Shown here: one piece after another, positions 35,043-43,824 of the stretch
Layout of the letters: each line of letters opens with the position of its first letter
Numbering within the stretch: position 1 is the stretch's first letter
From: Neorhizobium populisoli
Lineage (GTDB): Bacteria; Pseudomonadota; Alphaproteobacteria; Rhizobiales; Rhizobiaceae
Assembly: GCF_019430945.1 (NCBI RefSeq)
Contig: NZ_JAHYCB010000012.1
Location: 62,001 to 126,000, forward strand
Direction of reading: 5' to 3'
DNA length: 64,000 nucleotides
Made by a program: the position numbers and the translations under genes
Notes under the pieces: model-generated
The model's input: the letters and a program-made list of their open reading frames with translations, nothing else
What the model was told of the DNA's origin: nothing
The model's database searches: none

Positions 35043-35723
35043 ATGGAAAGACAATCCGCGGGCAATCTGCCGAAACTGTTCGTTTTGGGCGACAGCATCT
35101 CGATGCATTATGGCCCCTTCCTCAAGGCGCAATTGAACGGCTTCTGCGACTACGAGCGCAAGATGGCGCCGGCGGGGGAAACGGCCGATCTCGATAGCGG
35201 CAAGGGCGCGAACGGTGGCGACTCTTCGATGGTGCTCGACTATCTCGAAAAGCGGTTCAAGGAGCCGACCTTTCGACCGGATATCCTGCTCATCAATTGC
35301 GGCCTGCACGATATCAAGACCGATCCGGCAGTCGGAACCAGACAGATTCATGAAACGGATTATCTCGCGAACCTGACCTGTATTGTGGAGCTTCTGGCCG
35401 CGACCGGCACGCAGGCGATCTGGGTCAGGACCACCCATTGCGTCGATGCGATCCACAATTCCATAAGCACGACGTTCAATCGCTATATTGCCGATCTGGA
35501 TGCCTACAATCGCATCGCCGACGGAGTCATGACCGCGGCCGGAATTCCGATGATCGACCTGCACCGGTTCACGCGCAATCTCGGCGAGGATGCGGATCTT
35601 TTCCGCGATCACGTGCATTTTTATCCGGCCGTCTGCGCTCAGCAGGCCGCCTTTATCGCGGGCTGCATTGTGACGATGCTCGGCAGCAGGCAGCTCCGTG
35701 GAGCAACCGCTTCCGGCGCCTAA
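35043..35723 (+). CDS. SGNH/GDSL-family hydrolase
   Basis: A 226-residue SGNH hydrolase. Block I is VLGDSISMHYG near residue 15 with the nucleophile Ser, a late block NCGLHD provides the oxyanion Asn, and the catalytic Asp/His are in RDHVHFYP near the C-terminus. There is no signal peptide, so it is cytoplasmic. It is the last gene of the plus-strand catabolic series, 25 bp after the aconitase gene. Its stop codon overlaps the stop of the convergent response-regulator gene, leaving no room for a terminator. Confidence 0.85.
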   Translation: MERQSAGNLPKLFVLGDSISMHYGPFLKAQLNGFCDYERKMAPAGETADLDSGKGANGGDSSMVLDYLEKRFKEPTFRPDILLINCGLHDIKTDPAVGTRQIHETDYLANLTCIVELLAATGTQAIWVRTTHCVDAIHNSISTTFNRYIADLDAYNRIADGVMTAAGIPMIDLHRFTRNLGEDADLFRDHVHFYPAVCAQQAAFIAGCIVTMLGSRQLRGATASGA

Positions 35724-36436
35724 TGCCCACCGGAATTGCGCAGCTCGCGTTCGGCTCTTTCCAGCGCGCTGGCATTCAGCACCTTGCGCAGCAGGGCGAC
35801 CGCGACCGCCCGCATGCGAAGATTGTACCAGCCTTCCGGCCCGTCGCCTGGAATTTCATAGACATCCAGCTTTTCGTAGAGCTGCTGCAGGCGGTTCTGG
35901 ACGCTGCGCAGGGAAAGCTTCTTGCGCTGGGCGATTGCCTTGTCTGTCAGGCCGAGCGCCACATCGACGAGGATTTCGTATTCCGCATCGCTCAAACCGT
36001 GCGCATTGCCGAGGTTCTTCTGCTGGATACCGCGGACTTCCCGGTCGATGACGCATTGCGACTCCATGAAGACGCTGCGCAGGGCGAGCTTCAGCCGTTC
36101 GTCGGAAGCCGATTTCAGCACATAGCCGTATGTCGCGCCCTCTGGCACGATGCGCGCCACGCCGCGCACATAGGCCTCGTCGGAATAGTTGGACCAGAAG
36201 AGGATTTTTGTATCTGGCCGTTCGCGCCAGATCGTGCGGGCGGCTTCGATGCCGTTACGCTCGCTCATCTGCAGATCCATCACCACATGTTCAGCCCTCA
36301 GCTTGCGGGCCTGAAGCTCGCCGCTCAGGCCGTTGTCGGCCTCCAGCACCGTCTCGCATTCGGGCAGAGCAGCGCGCACCGCCTCGTTGAGATAGGAGCG
36401 ATGCAGCGGATCATCCTCAACGATCAGAACTCTCAT
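35720..36436 (-). CDS. response regulator, NarL/LuxR type
   Basis: A 238-residue two-component regulator. The receiver has the acidic pair VEDD at residues 7-9, the phospho-acceptor Asp in VVMDLQMSE near residue 54 and Lys in YVLKSASDE near 109. The C-terminal helix-turn-helix is GLSDAEYEILVDVALGLTDKAIA with SLRSVQNRLQQLYEKL. Its start overlaps the stop of the kinase gene by four bases. It probably activates the divergent sugar-transport operon beginning at 37913. Confidence 0.9.
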   Translation of the reverse strand: MRVLIVEDDPLHRSYLNEAVRAALPECETVLEADNGLSGELQARKLRAEHVVMDLQMSERNGIEAARTIWRERPDTKILFWSNYSDEAYVRGVARIVPEGATYGYVLKSASDERLKLALRSVFMESQCVIDREVRGIQQKNLGNAHGLSDAEYEILVDVALGLTDKAIAQRKKLSLRSVQNRLQQLYEKLDVYEIPGDGPEGWYNLRMRAVAVALLRKVLNASALERAERELRNSGGH

Positions 36437-37671
36437 GCCAATGTCTCCGCAATACGCTTTCGCTCGACAGGCAGCGTGACCCTTATCGACGTACCGAACC
36501 CGCCGACCTTCGCACCAATCTCGAACCGAGCGGAGATCAGCCGCGCCCGCGTCTTCATATTGTCGATCCCATGGCCTGCCTTCTCCCGCGGGCTGCGGAT
36601 GCCGCCGCCGTCGTCTTCGACCTCGATCGATAATATCCCATCGCAGCTCACAAGGCGAACCAGAATGCTCTTCGGCTGGCCGTGCCGGATGGCGTTGTTG
36701 ACCGCTTCCTGGACGATCCGGAACAGTGCGGTCGCCACCGTCTGGTCGAGATCGACCAGCGCTTCATGGCTCTCGTCGATCATTCTCCATTCGATCGCGT
36801 GGCCGCTTTCACGCACCGAACGCTCAAGATGGTTCTCGATCGCCTCGGCAACGCCAAACAGTTGAAGCACGGTCGGCTTGGCTTCCTCAATGATCTGGCG
36901 AAGATCGTGCATGCATTGCTGCAGCGTGCGGCAGAGTGGCTCGACCGCATCCCCATGCAGGTCCGCCAATCCTGACAATCGCTCCATGCGCCGGGAAAGC
37001 CGTGTCAGGTCGGCGAGCGTCTGGTCGTGCAGGTCCATGCCGATCCGCTGGCGCTCCGCTTCCAACGCTTCGGTGAGTTTCAGAGCACCGAGCCGCAGAC
37101 CTTCTTCGCGAGCTCGAGCTTCTGTCTCGACGATTGCAGAGCGTTTGGCCTGTTCGGCTGCCCGCAGGGCGAAGAAATACGGTGCGAGCAGATCGGCGAT
37201 CGAGCGGGCGCTCTCGACGTCCTCCATCGTGTAGCAGTCGCTTAGATGGCTTGAGCAACTCAAAGCACCGATGATGTCACCCTGCACCTTCAGCGGCACA
37301 TGCAGGCGGCCTCTGAGTGCAAGCTGGATGATCGGGCTTGAAAACGCGCCTTCGAAGTGAAAGCGTGGATCGGCGCAGGCATCCGCAGAAAGAAGGTAAT
37401 CCACTTCGCCCGACAGCAGCGTGCGGATCGGGCTGCCGGTCAGCAGCGCCGGGGGATGTTTGCTCCAGGCTGTCTCCAGCCCGCTTTCATAAGCGATATG
37501 ATATTTGCCATCCACCATCTTGATGCAGACGTCCAGATGGTCGTGCGGAATGATGTGACTGATCTCGGCTGCGACAGCCTGGATGATCGAGTTGAAATCG
37601 AGCTGGCCCGCCAGCAACCGGGATATGCCGAGGTAGCGCTCGAACAGCGAATTCTGTGACGGATTGAGCAT
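36433..37671 (-). CDS. cytoplasmic GAF-domain sensor histidine kinase (HisKA_3 type)
   Basis: A 412-residue kinase without membrane segments or signal peptide. An N-terminal GAF domain (about residues 20-165, including LNPSQNSLFERYLGISRLLAG before it) senses an internal signal. The dimerisation/phosphorylation domain has the H-box IGMDLHDQTLADLTRLSRR, and the ATPase domain shows FRIVQEAVNNAIRHG and DDGGGIRSP. ATG at 37671 is set by AGGAGG; a TTG at 37686 lies upstream of it. It is encoded with its response regulator and divergent from a sugar ABC transporter. Confidence 0.9.
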   Translation of the reverse strand: MLNPSQNSLFERYLGISRLLAGQLDFNSIIQAVAAEISHIIPHDHLDVCIKMVDGKYHIAYESGLETAWSKHPPALLTGSPIRTLLSGEVDYLLSADACADPRFHFEGAFSSPIIQLALRGRLHVPLKVQGDIIGALSCSSHLSDCYTMEDVESARSIADLLAPYFFALRAAEQAKRSAIVETEARAREEGLRLGALKLTEALEAERQRIGMDLHDQTLADLTRLSRRMERLSGLADLHGDAVEPLCRTLQQCMHDLRQIIEEAKPTVLQLFGVAEAIENHLERSVRESGHAIEWRMIDESHEALVDLDQTVATALFRIVQEAVNNAIRHGQPKSILVRLVSCDGILSIEVEDDGGGIRSPREKAGHGIDNMKTRARLISARFEIGAKVGGFGTSIRVTLPVERKRIAETLA

Positions 37672-37725
37672 GGCGGACCTCCTCAAGTCCTCGAACCATT
37701 AGACGCTTCGCCGTAGTTCTTGTCC

Positions 37726-37762
37726 TGCGGGAACCCGCAAATTTTGCGCGAATACCCGCAAA
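37726..37762. promoter_or_regulatory. TGCGGG-AA-CCCGCA palindrome plus a third CCCGCA copy
   Basis: A 14-bp inverted repeat (37726-37739) is followed by a direct repeat: ACCCGCAAA occurs at 37733-37741 and again at 37754-37762, exactly 21 bp (two helical turns) apart. The site is between the divergent kinase and sugar-transport genes, as expected for a NarL-type regulator. The rest of 37672-37912 shows no gene. Confidence 0.5.
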
Positions 37763-37912
37763 AGGGTTGCTTGTATGCGCCTATACAACATCTGATTTCT
37801 CCTCCATTCTGGCTTTACTGAGCAAACGGGGTTCAGTGCAATTGTTATCTTCGGGGCAACCGTTGAGGAGCGGCCTGGAGAAATTCCCGTCGGGAACCTT
37901 TGGGAGGAAATC

Positions 37913-38929
37913 ATGATCATCAGAAAGATGCTCGTCGCATCTGTCGCTATCGCATGCGTTGCCGGGCCGGTTTCCGCCCTGGCCGATACATCCGGCAAGA
38001 AGATCGCTCTTTCGAACAATTACGCCGGCAATTCCTGGCGGCAGGCCATGCTGACCAGCTGGGACAAGATCACCAAGGACGCCGTTTCCAAGAAGATCGT
38101 CGCTGCGGCCGATCCGTTCACCACCGCCGAAAACCAGGCGACCGAACAGGCCGCGCAGATCCAGAACATGATCTTGCAGGGCTATGACGCGATCGTCATC
38201 AACGCCGCTTCGCCGACAGCGCTCAACGGCGCGATCAAGGAAGCCTGCAGCGCCGGCATCACCGTCGTCTCTTTCGATGGTATCGTAACGGAACCCTGCG
38301 CCTGGCGCATCGCCGTCGATTTCAAGGCGATGGGCGAAAGCCAGGTCGAATATCTCGCCAAGAAGATGCCGAAGGGCGGCAACCTGCTCGAGATCCGCGG
38401 TCTTGCCGGCGTTTCGGTCGATGACGAAATCCATGCCGGCATCCAGGCGGGCGTGCAGAAAAACCCGCAGTTCAAGGTGGTTGGCGCCGTCAACGGCGAC
38501 TGGGCGCAGGATGTCGCGCAGCGCGCCGTCGCCGGCATCCTGCCGAGCCTGCCGGAAATCGCCGCTGTCGTGACCCAGGGTGGCGACGGTTATGGTGCGG
38601 CCCAGGCGTTCGCCGCCGCCAAGCGCCCGACCCCGACCATCGTCATGGGCAACCGCGAGGATGAGCTCGTCTGGTGGAAGAGCCAAAAGGACAAGGACGG
38701 CTACGAGACCATGTCTGTCTCGATCGCACCGGGTGTCTCGACGCTTGCCTTCTGGGTGGCGCAGCAGATCCTCGACGGCAAGCAGGTGAAGAAGGACCTC
38801 GTCGTGCCCTTCCTGCGTATCGACCAGGCCAATCTCGAGACCAATCTTGCCGGCACCCAGAAGGGCGGCGTCGCCAACGTCGAATATTCGCTGGAAGACG
38901 CGCAGAAAGTCATCAGCAGCACCAAGTGA
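37913..38929 (+). CDS. periplasmic sugar-binding protein (ribose/galactose class)
   Basis: A 338-residue type 1 periplasmic binding protein with leader MIIRKMLVASVAIACVAGPVSA cut near residue 23-26. Family features are KIALSNNYAGNSWRQ, NMILQGYDAIVINAASPTAL and ITVVSFDGIV. It binds a monosaccharide or polyol for the ATPase and two permeases encoded downstream. GGGAGGAAATC precedes the ATG. The adjacent divergent two-component system probably controls it. A 13-bp stem hairpin follows at 38947-38975. Confidence 0.92.
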   Translation: MIIRKMLVASVAIACVAGPVSALADTSGKKIALSNNYAGNSWRQAMLTSWDKITKDAVSKKIVAAADPFTTAENQATEQAAQIQNMILQGYDAIVINAASPTALNGAIKEACSAGITVVSFDGIVTEPCAWRIAVDFKAMGESQVEYLAKKMPKGGNLLEIRGLAGVSVDDEIHAGIQAGVQKNPQFKVVGAVNGDWAQDVAQRAVAGILPSLPEIAAVVTQGGDGYGAAQAFAAAKRPTPTIVMGNREDELVWWKSQKDKDGYETMSVSIAPGVSTLAFWVAQQILDGKQVKKDLVVPFLRIDQANLETNLAGTQKGGVANVEYSLEDAQKVISSTK

Positions 38930-38946
38930 GCTGATCCTCCCCAAGG

Positions 38947-38975
38947 CGGGACACGGCGCCGAGCGCCGTGTCCCG
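38947..38975 (+). terminator. strong intercistronic hairpin after the sugar-binding-protein gene
   Basis: A perfect 13-bp stem (38947-38959 with 38963-38975) and a 3-base loop CGA begin 17 bp after the stop codon. There is no T-tract and transcription must continue to the ATPase gene, so mRNA protection or partial termination is the likely role. Confidence 0.6.
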
Positions 38976-39019
38976 AAAATATGCCCGGCGTCTGCCGAAC
39001 CACCAATGACGTGTCCCGC

Positions 39020-40483
39020 ATGAATGACGTAACAGCAAGACCAGAGGTGGTCGCCGCCCGCGGCATCAAGGTGACCTTCGGCGCCGTGAAAGCGCTGGAT
39101 GGCGCCGACCTCGTCATCCATGCCGGCGAATGCGTCGGGCTGGTCGGTCACAACGGCGCCGGCAAATCGACCATCGTCAATGTCATCAACGGCGGCCTGA
39201 CTCCGCATGCGGGCGACATTTCTTATGGCGGCAATGTCGGCCAGCACGGCATCTCGGCGGCAAGAGCCAATGGCGTTCGCTGTGTCTTTCAGGAACTGTC
39301 GCTCTGCCCCAACCTCATCGTCAATGAGAACGCCCGGATCATGCATGCAGAGCTTGCCGGCTGGAACTGGCGGGCCAAGGCTCTCGCGCTCGTCGAGCGG
39401 CAGTTACGGGAGATTTTTCCCGGCCACGGTATCGATTGCGACAGCACGGTCGACGATCTCTCCATTGCAGAGCGGCAGATGGTGGAAATCGCCATCAGCT
39501 TCGCCGGCCTGCACGATAGACCGAAGCTCGTCATTCTCGATGAGCCGACTTCGTCTCTCGATGCGGGGCTTGCAGCTCAGCTCATGGCCTATATCCGCCG
39601 GTTCGTCGGCGAGGGCGGTTCGGTTCTGCTGATCTCCCATATCCTCGGCGAAATTCTCTCTACCTCCGATCGTATCGTGGTGATGAAAGACGGCCGCGTT
39701 GTCGCCGATCGGCCTGCATCCGAATTCAGCACCCGCACGCTCGTCGAGGCCATGGGAAACGTGGTGCGCGAAAAGGAATGGCTGCGCTCATCGGACAAGC
39801 GTGGCGGTACCGCCGCTCTCTCGATGCCGGCACGTCGCGGCCATGGCCTCCCGTTCGAAGCCCATCGCGGCGAGATGATCGGCCTTGCAGGTCTTGGCGG
39901 CCACGGCCAGACCGAAATGCTTCTCGACCTCTATCTTTCGCGCAACGGCAACTGGTGGCCGGCCCGCAAGGGCGAGATCGCTTTCGTTGCCGGCGACCGT
40001 AGCCTTAACGGCACATTCCCGCTCTGGAGCATTCTGAATAACCTCAGCATCGCTTCACTCGGCAATCTCTCGTCCCGATCGATCGTCGACCAGGGGCGTG
40101 AAACCTCGCTTGGCGATGGCTGGAAAAAGCGTATCGAAATCCGCACCCCGGATATGGAAAACCGCATCCTCTCCCTCTCCGGCGGCAACCAGCAGAAAGT
40201 GCTGTTCGCCCGCGCGCTGGCGACGACCGCGGGCATCGTCCTGATGGACGACCCGATGCGCGGCGTCGATGTCGGCACAAAACAGGAGGTCTACGAAATC
40301 CTGCGCTCCGAAGCCGCCAATGGCCGCACCTTCATCTGGTATTCGACGGAAATGGATGAAATCCGCCTCTGCGATCGTGTCTATGTTTTCCGCGAAGGCT
40401 CTATCGTCGCCGAGCTGGTGGGCAACGAGATCACCGAGCAGAATGTCCTTGCTGCTTCCTTCAGCGGAGGAGAGGCGGCATGA
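39020..40483 (+). CDS. sugar ABC transporter ATPase with two nucleotide-binding domains (RbsA-like)
   Basis: A 487-residue protein. Domain 1 is canonical: Walker A GHNGAGKST near residue 44, signature LSIAERQMVEIA and Walker B LVILDEPTSSLD. Domain 2 is unusual: its Walker A is degenerate (GLGGHGQTE, normal for the family), the stretch between it and AGDRSLNG is shorter than in relatives, and Walker B reads VLMDDPMRGVD, with Asp where the catalytic Glu is expected. The signature LSGGNQQKVLFARAL is intact. The start is uncertain: 39020 matches the family best, 38981 is an alternative right after the hairpin, and neither has a strong Shine-Dalgarno. Confidence 0.88.
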   Translation: MNDVTARPEVVAARGIKVTFGAVKALDGADLVIHAGECVGLVGHNGAGKSTIVNVINGGLTPHAGDISYGGNVGQHGISAARANGVRCVFQELSLCPNLIVNENARIMHAELAGWNWRAKALALVERQLREIFPGHGIDCDSTVDDLSIAERQMVEIAISFAGLHDRPKLVILDEPTSSLDAGLAAQLMAYIRRFVGEGGSVLLISHILGEILSTSDRIVVMKDGRVVADRPASEFSTRTLVEAMGNVVREKEWLRSSDKRGGTAALSMPARRGHGLPFEAHRGEMIGLAGLGGHGQTEMLLDLYLSRNGNWWPARKGEIAFVAGDRSLNGTFPLWSILNNLSIASLGNLSSRSIVDQGRETSLGDGWKKRIEIRTPDMENRILSLSGGNQQKVLFARALATTAGIVLMDDPMRGVDVGTKQEVYEILRSEAANGRTFIWYSTEMDEIRLCDRVYVFREGSIVAELVGNEITEQNVLAASFSGGEAA

Positions 40484-41421
40484 AGATATCGTCCGGCACC
40501 ATCCGCCTGATCATTCCGGCTGCATCGCTGGCGTTGCTTCTGGCCGCAGTCTTTTATATGCAGCCACGCGCCATGAGCTATACGGGGCTGAACCTGCTGT
40601 TCAATCTGGCTGTGCCGATTGCGCTGGCGACGGTGGCGCAGATGCTGATCATGGCGGTCAACGACCTCGATCTGTCGATGGGCACGTTTGTCAGTTTCTG
40701 CGCCTGCGTGGCGGCGACCTTCCTGCAGTCCTCGCCAGCGATCGGCGTGCTGATCCTGCTCGGAGCCATTGCCGCTTATGCCGCGATCGGTGTCGTCATC
40801 CATATCCGGGAGCTGCCCTCGATCGTCGTGACACTCGGCATGAGTTTCGTCTGGGGTGGGCTGGCTGTGCTGATCCTGCCATCACCCGGCGGTGAGGCAC
40901 CGGGCTGGACTCGCTGGCTGATGACATCGCGGCCACCCTTCGTGCCGATGGCGATAGTTGCGAGTGTCGTCATCGCCGTCGTGACGCATTTCCTGATCAT
41001 GCGCTCGTCCGTTGGCGTGTTGATCCGCGGGGTTGGCGGCAATGTCCGTTCCGTCGAGCGCGCCGGCTGGTCGGTCATCCGCATCCGTGCGGGAACCTAT
41101 GCGCTGGCCGGCTTCTTCGCCGTCTTGTCCGGCATTGCGCTGGTCGGGCTTACCACTTCGGCGGATGCCAATATCGCCCTGCGCTACACACTGCTGTCGA
41201 TCGCCGGCGTCATCCTCGGCGGTGGTGAATTCGTCGGGGGCAAGGTTTCGCCGATCGGTGCCGTCATCGGAGCCCTGACCCTGACGCTTGCAGGCTCGTT
41301 CCTGTCCTTCATGCGCATTTCGCCTGATTGGCAGATCGGCGCACAGGGCGCGATCCTGATCGTCGTGCTGGCGCTGCGGCTCTTCCTCAACCGGCTGGAA
41401 AAGCGGGAGAAGAGCCGATGA
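40480..41421 (+). CDS. sugar ABC permease, RbsC-like (first)
   Basis: A 313-residue inner-membrane permease of the BPD_transp_2 family with about eight to ten hydrophobic segments. Landmarks are LIMAVNDLDLSMGTFVSF, VVTLGMSFVWGGLAV and ILGGGEFVGGKVSPIGAVIGAL. Its ATG overlaps the ATPase stop by four bases, and its stop overlaps the next permease start. It likely pairs with that second permease as a heterodimer. Confidence 0.9.
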   Translation: MKISSGTIRLIIPAASLALLLAAVFYMQPRAMSYTGLNLLFNLAVPIALATVAQMLIMAVNDLDLSMGTFVSFCACVAATFLQSSPAIGVLILLGAIAAYAAIGVVIHIRELPSIVVTLGMSFVWGGLAVLILPSPGGEAPGWTRWLMTSRPPFVPMAIVASVVIAVVTHFLIMRSSVGVLIRGVGGNVRSVERAGWSVIRIRAGTYALAGFFAVLSGIALVGLTTSADANIALRYTLLSIAGVILGGGEFVGGKVSPIGAVIGALTLTLAGSFLSFMRISPDWQIGAQGAILIVVLALRLFLNRLEKREKSR

Positions 41422-42365
41422 ACTCCGCCCGCATTCTTTTCTCAAAGCCCTGGATCTGGTCCTTTGCAGCGACAGTCATCGTCTGGGTCGTTACCGTGCT
41501 GTTTACCGGCGGCGCAAGCTCGCTCGGCCTCTCCCAGGCGGCACTCACCTTTGCGGCCTTCTCCGTCATTGTCGGCATCGGACAGATGTTCGTCATCACG
41601 CTCGGCCCTGGGAATATCGACCTTTCCGTGCCCGCCACGATGACGCTTTCCGGCACGCTGGCATTGAAGCTGATGGACGTGCAGGACAGCATGATAGTCG
41701 TCGGCCTGCTGGTCTCGATCCTGCTTGGCTTTGCAATCGGCATCGGCAATTACGTGCTGATCAAGCTGTTGCGCATCCCGCCGATTATCGCCACGCTCTC
41801 GATGAGCTTCATCATCCAGTCGACGGCGATCTGGACCAATCGCGGCCTGCGCATCAAGCCGCCGGAAGTGCTGGCAAATTTCACGACGTCCAGCCTGTTT
41901 GGCATTCCGAATATCGCCATCGTGGCGCTGATCCTATCCGGCATCGCCTGGGTTCTGCTCGAAAAGACGATCTACGGCCGCTGGATTTCGGCGATCGGCC
42001 AGAGCACGTTTGCTGCCCGCATGACTGGTATCCCGGTCGATGGCACAAGGCTCGTCACCTATATCCTCTGCGCGATTCTGGCCTCGATCTGCGGTTACCT
42101 GCTTGCGAGCTTCTCCGGTGGCGCGGCACTCAACATGGGGTCGGAATATCTCCTCATGTCGATCGCCGTCGTGGTGATCGGCGGCACCGCGGTTGCCGGC
42201 GGTAATTCCAACATCCCCGGCATCTGGGGCGCCTCTCTCTTCATGTTCCTTGTCGTGTCGATGCTGAATACCTATGGCTTCGGCGCCGGTTTCCGCCTCA
42301 TTCTCACTGGCATCATCATCATCGCCGTTATCCTGGTTGCCGGCGGCCGCCGGGCCAATCGATGA
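41418..42365 (+). CDS. sugar ABC permease, RbsC-like (second)
   Basis: A 315-residue permease homologous to the preceding one: MFVITLGPGNIDLSVPATMTL, RIPPIIATLSMSFI and VVVIGGTAVAGGNSNIPGIWGA. ATG at 41418 gives the ATGA overlap; longer readings in frame lie inside the previous gene. Having two different RbsC-type permeases is common when the transporter is a heterodimer. It overlaps the lactonase gene by four bases. Confidence 0.9.
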   Translation: MNSARILFSKPWIWSFAATVIVWVVTVLFTGGASSLGLSQAALTFAAFSVIVGIGQMFVITLGPGNIDLSVPATMTLSGTLALKLMDVQDSMIVVGLLVSILLGFAIGIGNYVLIKLLRIPPIIATLSMSFIIQSTAIWTNRGLRIKPPEVLANFTTSSLFGIPNIAIVALILSGIAWVLLEKTIYGRWISAIGQSTFAARMTGIPVDGTRLVTYILCAILASICGYLLASFSGGAALNMGSEYLLMSIAVVVIGGTAVAGGNSNIPGIWGASLFMFLVVSMLNTYGFGAGFRLILTGIIIIAVILVAGGRRANR

Positions 42366-43306
42366 ACAACACCAATCGGACGCCTCCCATGCCCAAAGCT
42401 CCCTCCATCTACGAAATTCACGACGAACGTTTTCGCCAGCTGATCGTCGGCAGCGCGGCCCTGGAAGAGCTCTATTCCGATTGTCGCTGGGCGGAAGGGC
42501 CGGTCTGGTTCGCGGATCTGAACTGCCTCATCTGGAGCGACATCCCCAACCAGCGCATGCTGCGCTGGGCGCCGGAAGGCGGTGTATCGGTGTTTCGCTC
42601 GCCATCGAATTTCACCAACGGCAACACGCGTGATCGTCAAGGCAGGCTTGTCTCTTGCGAACATGGAGGCCGTCGCGTCACGCGTACGGAAATCGACGGT
42701 TCGATCACCGTGCTTGCCGACCGCCATCAGGGCAAGCGGCTGAATTCGCCGAACGACGTCGTGGTCCGCTCCGATGGCAGCGTCTGGTTCTCCGATCCGA
42801 CCTACGGCATCAAGTCCGATTACGAGGGTTATCGTTCAGAGCCGGAACAGGCAACGCGCAACGTCTATCGTCTGGATCCCGAAACGGGAGCACTCGACGC
42901 TGTCGTGACCGATTTCGGCCAGCCGAACGGGCTTGCCTTCTCACCTGACGAGACGAAGCTCTATGTGGCGGACTCCGCTTCCAGCCACGATATCAAGGCG
43001 CCGCGGCATATCCGGATTTTCGATGTTGTCGATGGCCGGCAGCTGAGCAACAGTAGGGTCTTCTGCAGCCTGGATAACGGCCTCCCGGATGGCTTCCGGG
43101 TGGATGTGCAAGGCAATGTCTGGACCAGCGCGGGAGACGGTGTGCATTGCTTCTCGCCGGATGGCGCACTGCTCGGGAAAATCCTCGTGCCCCAGACCGT
43201 CGCTAACGTCACCTTCGGCGGCCCGCGCAAGAACCGGCTGTTCATCACCGCGACCAAGTCGCTTTATTCCGTTTTCCTGGCAACCAATGGCGTGGCTTTG
43301 GGATAA
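42362..43306 (+). CDS. SMP-30/gluconolactonase-family protein
   Basis: A 314-residue six-bladed beta-propeller of the SMP-30/gluconolactonase/LRE family. Metal-ligand blocks are visible: the Glu of DCRWAEGPVWFADL near residue 41, Asn in RLNSPNDVVVRSDGSVWFSDPTYG and Asp in LYVADSAS. It opens sugar or other lactones with a divalent metal in the cytoplasm; no leader is present. ATG at 42362 overlaps the permease stop; 42389 is an alternative. It suggests the imported sugar is oxidised to a lactone, though the dehydrogenase is not encoded here. Confidence 0.88.
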   Translation: MNNTNRTPPMPKAPSIYEIHDERFRQLIVGSAALEELYSDCRWAEGPVWFADLNCLIWSDIPNQRMLRWAPEGGVSVFRSPSNFTNGNTRDRQGRLVSCEHGGRRVTRTEIDGSITVLADRHQGKRLNSPNDVVVRSDGSVWFSDPTYGIKSDYEGYRSEPEQATRNVYRLDPETGALDAVVTDFGQPNGLAFSPDETKLYVADSASSHDIKAPRHIRIFDVVDGRQLSNSRVFCSLDNGLPDGFRVDVQGNVWTSAGDGVHCFSPDGALLGKILVPQTVANVTFGGPRKNRLFITATKSLYSVFLATNGVALG

Positions 43307-43569
43307 ATGACGCGACCGGCATTGGTTGCGGTCCTAAGTCGCCCTGTTGGGATGCGGCGGCCGCGAAGATCATCGGCGGGGTTACGGTAGGGACCTCACG
43401 GGCGTAGATCGCTCGCGCATCGGCTCTTTCCGCGGGCATGCCATTGTTTGGTCGATGAGTATGGAATTACTCAAATTCGTCATCCGACGACATCGCAATC
43501 TCAAGCCGCTGCTTTATTTGACAATCAAACCATTGCAGGAAAAAGCATCTCTGATCTAAGATCGCCGAG

Positions 43570-43705
43570 TTCTCAGGGCGGGGCGCAATTCCCCACCGGC
43601 GGTATCGGGAGAAATTCCGGAGCCCGCGAGCGCCTTCTTCGGAAGGGTCAGCAGATCCGGTGCGATGCCGGAGCCGACGGTATAGTCCGGATGAAAGAGA
43701 GCAAT
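43570..43705 (+). promoter_or_regulatory. FMN riboswitch (RFN element)
   Basis: The conserved RFN blocks appear in order: CAGGGCGGGGCGCAATTCCC at 43574-43593, CACCGGCGG, then GTCAGCAGATCCGGTGCGAT near 43647, GCCGGAGCCGACGGTATAGT and CCGGATGAAAGAGAGCA near 43688. The aptamer binds flavin mononucleotide and lies upstream of ribB, a standard target. The region 43307-43569 before it holds no gene I can support. Confidence 0.95.
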
Positions 43706-43758
43706 GCAGGTGGTCCCCTTCCGGGGCCGCGTAGCCTTGTTCGCCCAAGGGATAATCC

Positions 43759-43782
43759 GCGCATCCCGTCTATCGGATGCGC
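43759..43782 (+). promoter_or_regulatory. hairpin in the FMN-riboswitch expression platform
   Basis: GCGCATCC (43759-43766) and GGATGCGC (43775-43782) form a perfect 8-bp stem; a smaller stem GCCGA/TCGGC follows at 43787-43800. No T-tract follows, and the ribB start is 43 bp downstream, so control of translation start seems more likely than transcription termination. Confidence 0.45.
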
Positions 43783-43824
43783 AAAAGCCGACCCGTCGGC
43801 ATTACCCTTGTAAGGCATGAAGAC

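Noticed and set aside
37781..39346. 521-codon minus-strand frame opposite the sugar-binding-protein and ATPase genes
   Set aside because: Antisense to two recognised genes and crosses their intercistronic hairpin.
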